NCBI GenBank assembly: GCA_964428355.1
Contig: CAYRYU010000001.1
Coordinates: 186,001 to 250,000, forward strand
DNA length: 64,000 nt
Source: CAYRYU01 sp964428355
Lineage (GTDB): Bacteria; Muiribacteriota; Ozemobacteria; Ozemobacterales; Ozemobacteraceae
Reading direction: 5' to 3'
Position numbers and translations under genes: made by a program. Positions 32,556 to 41,330 of this stretch are shown one piece after another; the stretch's first letter is position 1; each line of letters opens with the position of its first letter. The notes under the pieces are model-generated. The model made no database searches and was not told the DNA's origin. It saw nothing but the letters and a program-made list of their open reading frames with translations.

Positions 32556-35087
32556 ATGAGTAGAAAGCTGCAACGAATTGTCTTTTTAGCCTTCTTCCTT
32601 CTTTCCGCCGCCCTTGTCGGAGCCGCGGAGTTCGCCCCCTACCTCCGCGTGACCTATCTCGACGTTGGCCAGGGAGATTCGATCTTGCTTCGCACTGGCG
32701 ACAAGAACATCCTCATCGATGCCGGAGATGACAAAGCCAATGCCGGCAACGCCGTGATCGTTCCCTACCTGAAAAAAGAGGGAATCAAACGCCTCGATGC
32801 GTGTGTTATTTCACACCCTCATCGCGACCACTTCGGCGGCTTCCTTGATGTCGTGAATGCTTTCCAGATCGGGGAGTTCATCTACTCCACCGAAAACGTC
32901 GGAACGGGTGACGCCGAAGGCAGCTCCGGGGACGCGATCTTCTACCAGAAACTCCATGACGCCATCGTTGCCAAGGGCATTCCCTATCGCAAGGTCGCCG
33001 TCGGTGATTCCCTCGATTGGGGCAAGAAGGTCAAAGTCGACCTATTCCACGCCGAGGAAGCCGGCCGGTCAGACCGGGCTTCAGACACGGTCAAGGTTTC
33101 CGCGAACGAGCATTCCCTGATTTTCAAGGTGACCGCCGGAGAAATCAGCTACATGTTCTCCGGCGATGCTGAAAAAATCGCGGAAGGCAGCGCGGTGGAG
33201 AATTTCAAGACGAAGCTCCAGTCAACGGTGCTGAAATCTGGCCACCACGGCAGCAAGACCTCTTCGAACTACCCTTTCATGGATATGGTCAAGCCCGAAT
33301 ACGCGGTGATCTCGGTGGGAGCAAAAAACTCGTTCGGCCACCCGAACAAGGAAACCCTCGAAAAATACTCTTTCTACAAAATGAAGGTTTTCCGCACCGA
33401 CCAGGATGGAACCGTCGAAAGCCTCACAGATGGAAAGACAGTCAAGTTCATCAGCAACCAGAGCGAGCTCGACTTCACCAAGAAACCTGAGATCATTTCC
33501 CTGACCGCCAATTCCGCCACGATCCAGTGGGTCACCAACAAGGTTTCCGATTCCCGCGTGAAGTTCGGTGTCTCCGGTCTGACCGAAGAGAAGTTCATGG
33601 ACAACGAAGTCACGATCCATACCGTGACCCTATCTGGCTTGAAGCCAGGCACTTCCTACAGTTTCCAGGTCCAATCCCAGGACGCCCGACAGGACGACCA
33701 GATCATCACCTCCGATGGATCCTTCAAAACCCCCGTCGGGGAAGGTGTCCCGTTGCCCAAGATCACGCAGATGGTCACCAGCGTGAAACAGTTCTTCATG
33801 AAGCGTCCCTTCAACGTCAAGATCACCGTCCAAAACCCTGGCGAGAAGCTCGTCAAGGGCTTGAAGCTCAATCTCTATCACACCGCGATGACCGAAGAGA
33901 ACCTCCTGGGGTCCACCCAGCTGAACTCGCTCAAGGCAAAGAGCCAGCTAACCCCGGAGTTCCCCGTTCAGTTCGCGTGGCTCGGAAACGTGGAACTCCT
34001 CGCAGTCCTCTTGGACGGGAAAACCATCATCGACACATCCTCGATCAACATCACGATCGAACCCAAGATCTTCCTCGTCGATTGTGCACACGGAAACATC
34101 GACTATTTCACCGGCAAATTCGCGGGCATGAAAATGGACCTCTACCAGAATCTCGGATTCACCTTCCGTAGCATCTCCAAGGCGCCCGTAACCGCCGACA
34201 TGTTGAAGGAAGCTTTCGTGGTAGCGATTCCCGAGTTCAAGGAGGCCTACACAGCTGAAGAGCTGAAAGTCCTCAAGGACTTCACCTCCAAGGGCGGGGG
34301 TTTGATGCTCTATTCAAAAGCCGATTACGCGAACCGGACCAACCCCGAGCTTCCGAACGCCATTCTGAAGGCGGTCGGCAGCACGATACGGTTCAATGAC
34401 GACGAATTCTGCGATCCGACCAACAACATCGGCCCTCCGTACCAGGCATGGATCAAGACCTTCCCCTCGCCCCTGATTACCGGAGTCGATACCCTCCTCG
34501 TCCGGAGCTGCTGCACCCTCATAAACTCCAAAATGGGTGGATTGGCCGAGTCCAAGACCATTCAGCTTTTCGCAACGGGCGACGAGGACAGCTACAACAT
34601 CAACGCCGACCAGCTCGAAGACGGATACATCTATGCCTCCCACACCCCCAAGATCCCGATTCCCGTCGTAGCCGGCGAAGACCTTGGAACCGGTCGTGTA
34701 GTCTGCGTCGGGGAAACCCTCTATGACGACAAGCTCTACGCCCCCAACGCCCAGATCCAGACCCCACAGTTCAACCGGTGCGTTGCCAACTGGATCGGTC
34801 AGGGCAAGGAGAAAACCCTCCGAGATCTCCTCCGCTACATGAACAACCTCGAATCGGTTTCTGACCTCGAGGTTCGGGCGATTCGGTATGACGACCTGAA
34901 ATCCCAGGTAATGGACGTGGTCAAATGCTACGTCGAGTCTGGAAATGCTCCTCTATTGAAGAATTCCTTCGAAGGCTTCGAGGGAAACGCGGTCAAGTCA
35001 CTCAAGGACGCTGTGAAATCCTCCCTCCAGTTCGAATACCTGCACCAGGGCCGTGAAGCTGACTTGGAGTCCCTGAAAGAATTCTGA
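32556..35087 (+). CDS. Secreted multidomain protein: metallo-beta-lactamase fold, FN3, CARDB-like, GATase-like
   Basis: 843 residues with a signal peptide (IVFLAFFLLSAALVGA, cleavage near AAE). Residues about 28-300 form a ComEC/Rec2-type metallo-beta-lactamase domain: LDVGQGDSILL, SHPHRDHFGG (HxHxDH metal site), MFSGDAE and LKSGHHGSKTS; no competence membrane domain is attached. Then a fibronectin-III or purple-acid-phosphatase-N-like domain (about 308-395, ATIQWVTNKVSDSRVKFG), a CARDB-like beta domain (about 400-500), and a Rossmann-like GATase1 domain (about 505-760, FLVDCAHGNIDYFTGK; KDFTSKGGGLMLYS) followed by a helical tail. It probably hydrolyses a phosphodiester or similar extracellular substrate. 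It has its own promoter and terminator. Confidence 0.82.
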   Translation: MSRKLQRIVFLAFFLLSAALVGAAEFAPYLRVTYLDVGQGDSILLRTGDKNILIDAGDDKANAGNAVIVPYLKKEGIKRLDACVISHPHRDHFGGFLDVVNAFQIGEFIYSTENVGTGDAEGSSGDAIFYQKLHDAIVAKGIPYRKVAVGDSLDWGKKVKVDLFHAEEAGRSDRASDTVKVSANEHSLIFKVTAGEISYMFSGDAEKIAEGSAVENFKTKLQSTVLKSGHHGSKTSSNYPFMDMVKPEYAVISVGAKNSFGHPNKETLEKYSFYKMKVFRTDQDGTVESLTDGKTVKFISNQSELDFTKKPEIISLTANSATIQWVTNKVSDSRVKFGVSGLTEEKFMDNEVTIHTVTLSGLKPGTSYSFQVQSQDARQDDQIITSDGSFKTPVGEGVPLPKITQMVTSVKQFFMKRPFNVKITVQNPGEKLVKGLKLNLYHTAMTEENLLGSTQLNSLKAKSQLTPEFPVQFAWLGNVELLAVLLDGKTIIDTSSINITIEPKIFLVDCAHGNIDYFTGKFAGMKMDLYQNLGFTFRSISKAPVTADMLKEAFVVAIPEFKEAYTAEELKVLKDFTSKGGGLMLYSKADYANRTNPELPNAILKAVGSTIRFNDDEFCDPTNNIGPPYQAWIKTFPSPLITGVDTLLVRSCCTLINSKMGGLAESKTIQLFATGDEDSYNINADQLEDGYIYASHTPKIPIPVVAGEDLGTGRVVCVGETLYDDKLYAPNAQIQTPQFNRCVANWIGQGKEKTLRDLLRYMNNLESVSDLEVRAIRYDDLKSQVMDVVKCYVESGNAPLLKNSFEGFEGNAVKSLKDAVKSSLQFEYLHQGREADLESLKEF

Positions 35088-35100
35088 TCCAGTTTTCCCG

Positions 35101-35141
35101 CCCCCCCCTCAGGAAATCCCCTTGGGGGGGTTCTCTTTTTT
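35101..35141 (+). terminator. Intrinsic terminator
   Basis: Seven C (35101-35107) pair with seven G (35124-35130), and TTCTCTTTTTT follows; it lies 13 bases after the stop of the multidomain gene. Confidence 0.8.
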
Positions 35142-35197
35142 CGGTGGTTTCCGTCCCCAAGTTTCAAACACGATTTCGGATCCGCTATGGAATGTGC

Positions 35198-35203
35198 TAG
35201 AAT
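35198..35203 (+). promoter_or_regulatory. Candidate -10 box TAGAAT
   Basis: A good -10 hexamer 57 bases before the ATG at 35261. The hexamer 17 bases upstream (TTCGGA) is a poor -35. Confidence 0.35.
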
Positions 35204-35260
35204 GAAATCGTTACCTGACGGTTACCCCCCTGTCGGAAAAGATCCCCTGGGAGAAAGAGA

Positions 35261-36076
35261 ATGGTGAAGTTCTTCCTTGGAGCGTCCCGCAGCTTTTCCC
35301 TTGGGCTTGCTCTACTTCTCGGAACCTTTCTTTCCATGACTGCTCCGGGCTGGACAATCATCCAGAGCGTTGGGCCCTACACGGTCGATATAGATGTCCG
35401 GACGACGCTGATGTTTTCCATTCCTTCACCATTTGTCCAATGCAAGCTTTCCGGGAACCGGATCCGGGTCTGGGCTTCAGCCGCAGGATTTGTCCCCCAG
35501 GAGAAGGAAATCCCCGTAAAACCAGGCATCGTGACCTACAAGGAATACCTCATTCTCAAAGACCGGGAAAAGCGGTTCGACGTTTTCGATTTCCAGAACA
35601 AGCCCATCGCATCATGCTTCTTCGATCGGCATCAGGGAGGAACCCCCCCGGACCGCTATGCAATCACGATGTTCCTCCCGGTGCAATCATGGCCTCATCC
35701 AAGCCCCGCGAACATCATCGTGAACCAGCCAGGTTACGGGATTCCAATCCAGGAATCCTGTGAGATTTCGATCAAGGACGAGTTCTACAAGATACGGATG
35801 CTCATCGACCGCAGGGTCCTGGACGACCCAAACGACGAATTGATCATCCTGGTGAATACCAGTGCAGTAATGGAGCCGACATTGGCCCGGAAGTGGATTT
35901 CACACCTCCGCAACCTCGAAACAACGCACCCGTGCGAGGCGGAAACCCTCGGCAGGGCGCTGCTGCACTCCCTTCCCGAAGACATCGACCAGAATTCCCT
36001 TCCCCGATGCCTGGTCCGGTTGGTTCAGGAGCGAAATCGCTTCTCGGATCTTCACGAGCGCAAGCAAGGATACTGA
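35261..36076 (+). CDS. Secreted protein of unknown function
   Basis: 271 residues with a signal peptide (FSLGLALLLGTFLSMTAPG). The first half (about 35-170) is beta-rich, with YTVDIDVRTTLMFS and IVTYKEYLILKDREKRF, reminiscent of a PEGA- or carboxypeptidase-regulatory-like sandwich; the second half (about 175-271) is helical, with a segment DELIILVNTSAVMEPT. I cannot assign a family. It stands alone between a terminator and a convergent chemoreceptor gene. Confidence 0.65.
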   Translation: MVKFFLGASRSFSLGLALLLGTFLSMTAPGWTIIQSVGPYTVDIDVRTTLMFSIPSPFVQCKLSGNRIRVWASAAGFVPQEKEIPVKPGIVTYKEYLILKDREKRFDVFDFQNKPIASCFFDRHQGGTPPDRYAITMFLPVQSWPHPSPANIIVNQPGYGIPIQESCEISIKDEFYKIRMLIDRRVLDDPNDELIILVNTSAVMEPTLARKWISHLRNLETTHPCEAETLGRALLHSLPEDIDQNSLPRCLVRLVQERNRFSDLHERKQGY

Positions 36077-36213
36077 TTCCAGGGACCTTGTCTGAGACCT
36101 CAGGAAAGGAATCCGACGGTTTGCGGCATGTTCCACCAACGACTCTTGCCGATCCCCCTCATTCCCCAGCGCCCCTCACGCGAGTATTCACAGGAATGAC
36201 CATGGGAAAATTC

Positions 36214-36240
36214 CTCCGGGAATGATTTTTCTTCCCGGAG
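36214..36240 (-). terminator. Possible terminator behind the chemoreceptor gene
   Basis: CTCCGGGAA and TTCCCGGAG form a perfect nine-base stem with a nine-base loop six bases after the minus-strand stop; the sequence beyond it on the minus strand contains only a short T run (TTTT). Confidence 0.4.
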
Positions 36241-36245
36241 AGGGA

Positions 36246-38777
36246 TTAACCCTGCGGTTTTGGGGAAGATTCCCCGGAGCCTGAAGGAGATGGGAGTCCC
36301 AGGCCAGGGGGAATCGGCCCGGGGTTGGATGGCGATGGCGAAGAAGAAGACAGAATCGCTTCTTCGGTCTTCAACCTTTCTTCGTTCCTTCCAATCTCGG
36401 CACCCGAAGTGGGTGGTGTTCCTGATTCCCCCGCCGAACGAGAAGTCGGGGCTTTCTCGGAAACGATTTCCAAGACGAAGTTTGACAACATCCTTCGGAG
36501 TTCTTCCGAGACCATCATGAGGAGCTTGGTCACCTTCGCCATTTCGTTGATGTTGTCCTTCTGGATCTTCAAGGAGGTGAGAACCTGATCGACTTCACTG
36601 GTGGTCGTTTTCGTGGTCAAGGAAAGCTTCTCGACAGCCATGCTGACGGCTTCGATGTTTCGGCTTTGCTCCTCGCTCGATTTGCTGATGTCCTGAACCT
36701 GGACATTGACACTTTCGGACGCCATTCCGATCTCGTCGAGAAGGGCTCCAGCCCTATTGATGATCGTTACCCCTTCCTGGACCTTTTCCTTCCCTTGATT
36801 CATTTCATCGACCGCTTTGTTCGTCTTGCCTTGAATCTCTCCGATGAGTGAACCGATTTCTTCGGCGGCCTTTGCGCTTTTCTCGGCGAGTTTTTTCACG
36901 TTTTCCGCAACGACGGCGAAGCCCTTTCCCTGTTCGCCCGCCCGGGAAGCTTCGATGGCGGCGTTCAGGGCAAGCAGGTTGGTCTGGCGGGAAATCGCGG
37001 TGATGGTCAGAACGATCTTCCCGATCCTTCGGGATTGGGATTTCAACTCTTCCAACACCCGGGAGGAATCCCCGACCGCGCGTTCGATTCCCTTGATGGT
37101 GTTCGATGCCTCCCGGACGGATTCCATTCCCTGGGTGGCCTTGACACGGTTTTGAACGGATTCCTCAAAGGCCCGGCTCGACCTCTTCGCAACCATCTGG
37201 GCATTGGCGGAAATCTCCTCGATCGCAGCAGCGGTCTTTTCCAACATCAGAGCCGAATCCCTGGTTGCTTTGGTGATCCTCTGGGTGTTCCCCAGGATTT
37301 TCTGAATCGATTCATTCTCCTGGGAGGTGGTTTCCGAAATCTGGTTGGACATCCCGAATAGTCGGTTGATGACATCCTGGATCTGGAGTAGAAGGCGTTG
37401 GATATAAGTGATGAACTTGTTGAACCGGTCGGAAACCTCGGTCATTTCATCCTTACCAATGACCTGGATACGCTTGGTCAGGTCTCCGCGACCTTTCGAA
37501 ATCTCTTCCAGGCCATCGGAAACGACTTGAATCGAACTGACAACACCCCTCATGACCAGCATGGTGGCCACAGTCATGACCAACAACCCGAAAAGGATCA
37601 GAAACATTGAGAAAACCTGTGCCTGATCGAGTGCCCCCAGCATCGTCCGCGTATCGATCAACGCAAGAAGGACCCAGTTCGATTTCTGGACAGGCCGGGA
37701 AGCGATGAAGATATGCGAAAGAGGCGCGTTGAGAAACTGCTCGACCGCCTTGCTTCCTTGAAGGATTTTATCTCCCAGGCCCTGGAGGGAAACATTCCCC
37801 TGGTTGAGAAGAATGTTCAGTCCAGGATTGAGGATCTCCGAGGAAATCTTTGATGTCAGGTAGCAACCTGTTTGGGAAGGGTGTGAGGTGACGATGGCGT
37901 AGTTCCCCCCCGCCCCGACCACGCTATCGAGGCGGCCGGCGAAGTTTTCCAGAACCGGTTCAAGATTCACCCCAAGGAGAACCGCCCCCACGCGGCGCCC
38001 TTCCGAAAAAACCGGAAGACCAAGGTACATTACCCGGATCTTTGCCTCTTCAACGTCGTTGGAAGATTCATCACCCTCACCCTCACCGGTTTCGCCCTCG
38101 CCTGCGGAACCGTCTTCTGTTTCGGAACCGACCTCTCCTTCCGCACCCCCCTCTCCTTCCGCACCTCCCTCTCCTTCTGAACCGCCTTCCCCTTTTGGAG
38201 CGGCTGGTTTCTCGATTCCGGAATGAATTCCTTCGGACACCTTTCCCTGCCAATAGACGACGGGCGAAAGATACGGCATGTCCGCAGAGATACTGCCGAT
38301 TTCCATTTCCCGAGTGAGGGCACCATAGGTGAACGAACCATTTGTTTCGGTAGATCCATACCTGTCGACCCGGAAAAGGGTCTTCCCTGTCAGGTCAAGG
38401 ATGACGATCTCCTGCAATTCCTGATCAGATTGGGTTTTCGAAACGGAAAGGAGATCCTGGAAGGGGCCTAGAAGGGCTTTTCGCCACTGCTCGATCACCT
38501 GGACTTCCCCGGGCCTCTGAAAATTCCAGGAAAGAAACTGGACGGTGAAATTCAGGTTCGCAACGAAGTTGCAGGTTTTCTCATAATCCCGGAACAAAAC
38601 CTCGATCCGTGAGGATTCGGCGGACATGATGGATTGCGCCTGCAAGGGGATGAGTAGTTGGACGGTCTTCCGAATGCTTGCGGAACTGAGAAGGTTCAGC
38701 ATCAGAAGGACGCCTGAAACCAGGATCATGGTGAAAAAAAGCCTGGTTTTGATCCTCAGGTTGAGAAACCAGTTCAA
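36246..38777 (-). CDS. Methyl-accepting chemotaxis protein
   Basis: 843 residues from a TTG start with AGGAG nine bases upstream. An N-terminal transmembrane helix (about 12-34), a dCache-like periplasmic sensor (about 40-385), a second helix (about 388-412), HAMP (about 413-465) and a cytoplasmic signalling domain whose tip reads LALNAAIEASRAGEQGKGFAVVAENV. The sensor domain is interrupted at residues 191-245 by an acidic Gly/Glu low-complexity insert (EGEGGAEGEGGAEGEVG), and the C-terminus is a Pro/Ser/Gly tail. It lies 35 bases behind the AMIN-amidase gene. No che genes are present in the window, so it is an orphan receptor here. Ligand unknown. Confidence 0.92.
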   Translation of the reverse strand: MNWFLNLRIKTRLFFTMILVSGVLLMLNLLSSASIRKTVQLLIPLQAQSIMSAESSRIEVLFRDYEKTCNFVANLNFTVQFLSWNFQRPGEVQVIEQWRKALLGPFQDLLSVSKTQSDQELQEIVILDLTGKTLFRVDRYGSTETNGSFTYGALTREMEIGSISADMPYLSPVVYWQGKVSEGIHSGIEKPAAPKGEGGSEGEGGAEGEGGAEGEVGSETEDGSAGEGETGEGEGDESSNDVEEAKIRVMYLGLPVFSEGRRVGAVLLGVNLEPVLENFAGRLDSVVGAGGNYAIVTSHPSQTGCYLTSKISSEILNPGLNILLNQGNVSLQGLGDKILQGSKAVEQFLNAPLSHIFIASRPVQKSNWVLLALIDTRTMLGALDQAQVFSMFLILFGLLVMTVATMLVMRGVVSSIQVVSDGLEEISKGRGDLTKRIQVIGKDEMTEVSDRFNKFITYIQRLLLQIQDVINRLFGMSNQISETTSQENESIQKILGNTQRITKATRDSALMLEKTAAAIEEISANAQMVAKRSSRAFEESVQNRVKATQGMESVREASNTIKGIERAVGDSSRVLEELKSQSRRIGKIVLTITAISRQTNLLALNAAIEASRAGEQGKGFAVVAENVKKLAEKSAKAAEEIGSLIGEIQGKTNKAVDEMNQGKEKVQEGVTIINRAGALLDEIGMASESVNVQVQDISKSSEEQSRNIEAVSMAVEKLSLTTKTTTSEVDQVLTSLKIQKDNINEMAKVTKLLMMVSEELRRMLSNFVLEIVSEKAPTSRSAGESGTPPTSGAEIGRNEERLKTEEAILSSSSPSPSNPGPIPPGLGLPSPSGSGESSPKPQG

Positions 38778-38812
38778 GCTACCCGCTCCTCATAATGCAT
38801 TTTTCCACCCGT

Positions 38813-40222
38813 TCATTTCCCCGGAATACGGATGACTTCCCCCGCTTTCAGTTTTCTTTTCTTGCTGAACTGGTTGAGATCCCGGAGGGAGGCGGCTGAA
38901 ACCTTGAACCTCCCAGCCACCGAGGCGACCGTTTCGCCTTTCTTGACCCTGTAGGCCCTGCTGTTGGCCAGAGCCTGGGCCCTTTTCTCCCGGGCGATCC
39001 GGGCCCTTTCCGCCCGGATTCGTTTTTCCTGCTCAACCTGCTGGATGTAGTTCAGATAGCCTACATCCGTTCCGGCGGGGACCTCTCCCTCCAGGAAATC
39101 ACGGATTCCAAGATAGACTGCCTGGGCAAGCCTTTGTTGTGCTTGTTGGTTTTTCAGATACCAGGCATCGGTGTTGTTGGACGTGTATCCCAGCTCCAGA
39201 AGCGCTGAAGGAAGGGACAAAGAATGTAGCACCTTGAACCCGGCCCGTTTCACTCCACGGAATGGAAGCCCAGGGACAGCCACCGCAAGCCTATTTCCCA
39301 GGCGTTCGCAAAGCTGGTTGCTCTTGAACATAGCCGAGGCTTGCATCTGGATGATCTGGGTTTTGGAAAGGTTCGAGGGAACGGACACATCCACACCGCC
39401 TATGCTGTCCTGATCGTTTTCGAGATCGGCAACAACCCTTTCAGCCTCTCCAACCGCCCCCCTGGGCGACTCATAGTAGATCTCGATCCCGGAAATCGCT
39501 TTTTTCCGGTTGTAATTTGCATGGACCGCTAGAAATACGTCTGCCCCCAGGTGCTCTGCGATCTGCCGACGGCGGGCAAGGGGAATGATGAAGTCCCCCG
39601 ACCTCGTCAGGATTGCCCGATATTTGGGATCCCTGTCAAAATAGGCTTTTATGAGTTTGCTCATTCCCAGGACGTAATCCTTTTCGATTATCCCGTTGTG
39701 GCGTGCACCGGGATCTTCACCTCCGTGCCCGGGATCGAGAACCACGATCTTGATGTTCGAGGCCCGAAGCCGGCGCACCTCGGCAAGTTCTTCATCCCGA
39801 CGTGCCTGAAGGGCTTGGGCCGGCTCCGTGAGAAAGATCACTACACGATCAGGCTTCGAGGGATTCTTGGGGAGAACGAATGTCTTTTGACTGACTCCCG
39901 CAGTTGCCTTCAAAAAAATCCGGACGGAACCCCTGATCCTTTCCTGAACCATCAGGGTCTTGAGAAAAGCATTGTTTAGAGGGTAGTTTCCACGCCCCGG
40001 GCGGAAGGAACAACCCTCGATATCGAAATACATGGTTCCGTCGATCAAATTGCTGATCGGAGTTACCCTTGGTGGACCGCTCAGATCGATCACGATTTGA
40101 GCTTCTTCTGGACTTTGCCAGAACCGGATATCGGTAATCCGCAAAGGTTCTGCAAAAACCGCGGAAAAGTTGGATACGGACATGATTATGACCAGAAAAA
40201 CTGCCGCAGCTAACCGATTCAT
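38813..40222 (-). CDS. N-acetylmuramoyl-L-alanine amidase with AMIN and LysM domains
   Basis: 469 residues, signal peptide (LAAAVFLVIIMSVSNFSAVFA). An AMIN domain (about 25-135) directs the enzyme to the septum or wall; the Amidase_3 catalytic domain (about 157-375) has zinc ligands His 166 (DPGHGG), Glu 180 (IIEKDY) and His 234 (AVHANY) and the catalytic Glu 343 (LLELGYTSN). A LysM domain (about 423-467, YRVKKGETVASVAG) binds glycan. It cleaves the bond between MurNAc and L-Ala during cell separation. AmiC-like, but the LysM position at the end differs from E. coli. A second amidase lies at 58953. Confidence 0.95.
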   Translation of the reverse strand: MNRLAAAVFLVIIMSVSNFSAVFAEPLRITDIRFWQSPEEAQIVIDLSGPPRVTPISNLIDGTMYFDIEGCSFRPGRGNYPLNNAFLKTLMVQERIRGSVRIFLKATAGVSQKTFVLPKNPSKPDRVVIFLTEPAQALQARRDEELAEVRRLRASNIKIVVLDPGHGGEDPGARHNGIIEKDYVLGMSKLIKAYFDRDPKYRAILTRSGDFIIPLARRRQIAEHLGADVFLAVHANYNRKKAISGIEIYYESPRGAVGEAERVVADLENDQDSIGGVDVSVPSNLSKTQIIQMQASAMFKSNQLCERLGNRLAVAVPGLPFRGVKRAGFKVLHSLSLPSALLELGYTSNNTDAWYLKNQQAQQRLAQAVYLGIRDFLEGEVPAGTDVGYLNYIQQVEQEKRIRAERARIAREKRAQALANSRAYRVKKGETVASVAGRFKVSAASLRDLNQFSKKRKLKAGEVIRIPGK

Positions 40223-40274
40223 TCGTCGGAACCAGCCTTAAGGAATTTCCCCTACCCTCCGGTAAGGTGACGGA

Positions 40275-40280
40275 AGTATA
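40275..40280 (-). promoter_or_regulatory. Candidate -10 box TATACT before the amidase gene
   Basis: Minus-strand TATACT, 53 bases upstream of the ATG at 40222; the -35 at 17 bases (TTTCCT) is weak. Confidence 0.35.
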
Positions 40281-40385
40281 TCAAAGAAGGGAAAAATAGG
40301 AAAGATGCTTGGAAAAAAAGGGTGGAAACCCCATTTCCGAGCTCGCAGGGGGAGCGTTTCGGTCGCTCGCCTCCTGGACTTCCCT

Positions 40386-41066
40386 TCAGAATGAGGTGGG
40401 AAAACCAATTGCCTCTCCCAGCCTGCGCAAGTACTCTTCCCGTTGAATCAATACCGCTCCGAGATATTTTGTGTGGGGCGTGATCACCTGAGTGTCGAAA
40501 AGCTGGAATCTCCTTTCCCGAAGCCTCTGGAAAAGACTGTCCAAGGCAACCGATGAGGCATTGTCATCGAATGAGAACATCGATTCTCCAGCGAAGAAAC
40601 CTCCGATCGAAACGCCGTACACGCCGCCCACAAGCTCCTCATCCCGCCAGCATTCAACGCTATGCGCGAACCCCAGTTCATGAAGGTGTGTGTAGGCCCT
40701 TATGAATTCGGGTGAAATCCAGGTCTGTTCCCTTCCCGGGGCAGGCCGTGCACAACCATTCATGACATCCCGAAAAGCCCGGTCGATAGTTACCCGGAAA
40801 AAACCCTGGCGGATGACCCGCCGGACTCTTCGCGAGATGTGCAGCGAATCGAGTCCGATTATGCCCCGGGGATCAGGAGACCACCAGGATACGGGGCCAG
40901 TCGTCCAGGGAAAGATCCCGTTACGGTAGGCTTCGAGCAGGTTTCCAGGAGACAGGTCCCCTCCGATTCCCAGTAAACCGTCTGGATCGGCTCGTGAGGG
41001 GTGGGGAAACTTCAAAGTCGGGCGGAAAAGCTCCAACCGGTGAAGATCCGATGCCGAAGATTCCAT
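40386..41066 (-). CDS. aat: Leucyl/phenylalanyl-tRNA--protein transferase
   Basis: 226 residues from ATG 41066; the extra 27 codons upstream are not conserved in the family. It attaches Leu or Phe from tRNA to N-terminal Arg or Lys of proteins, marking them for ClpAP. Conserved motifs: FPHPSRADPDGLLGIGGDLSP, LLEAYRNGIFPW, WWSPDPRGII, GREQTWISPEFIRAYTHLHELGFAHSVE (split here as TWISPEF and GFAHSVE), GGVYGVSIGGFFAGESMFS and FDTQVITPH. Typical length. Divergent from the rnf operon. Presence of this enzyme supports a diderm bacterium. Confidence 0.95.
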   Translation of the reverse strand: MESSASDLHRLELFRPTLKFPHPSRADPDGLLGIGGDLSPGNLLEAYRNGIFPWTTGPVSWWSPDPRGIIGLDSLHISRRVRRVIRQGFFRVTIDRAFRDVMNGCARPAPGREQTWISPEFIRAYTHLHELGFAHSVECWRDEELVGGVYGVSIGGFFAGESMFSFDDNASSVALDSLFQRLRERRFQLFDTQVITPHTKYLGAVLIQREEYLRRLGEAIGFPTSF

Positions 41067-41259
41067 CGTTCGATTATAAGGATTTTTGGATGGGAACTGC
41101 AATCGGTGGCGTGGGATTGATTCCCTTCCGCCGGGGGAAAAACGCACCCAAACGGGTTTTCCTTCCGGCCCGCCATGGAAAGGACTGGCCAGCCGGGTGA
41201 ATCTGATCCTTGGTACAACCTCTTTTCCGGTGGAACAATGGGCGGAAGGGTGAAAAGAA

Positions 41260-41288
41260 TTGTCATCCTGGTCAATTTGTGGTAGCTT
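41260..41288 (+). promoter_or_regulatory. Candidate promoter of the rnf operon
   Basis: TTGTCA and TAGCTT with a 17-base spacer, giving a leader of about 35 bases before the ATG at 41331 of rnfC. The -10 is weak. Confidence 0.45.
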
Positions 41289-41330
41289 GCCCGTCGTCGA
41301 AAGACTTTGGCTTCAAAGGGGAATTTGACA

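Noticed and set aside
41051..41200. Possible 49-residue ORF on the plus strand between aat and rnfC
   Set aside because: It overlaps the aat start in antisense, has no ribosome site and is preceded by no promoter; the real rnf promoter lies behind it.
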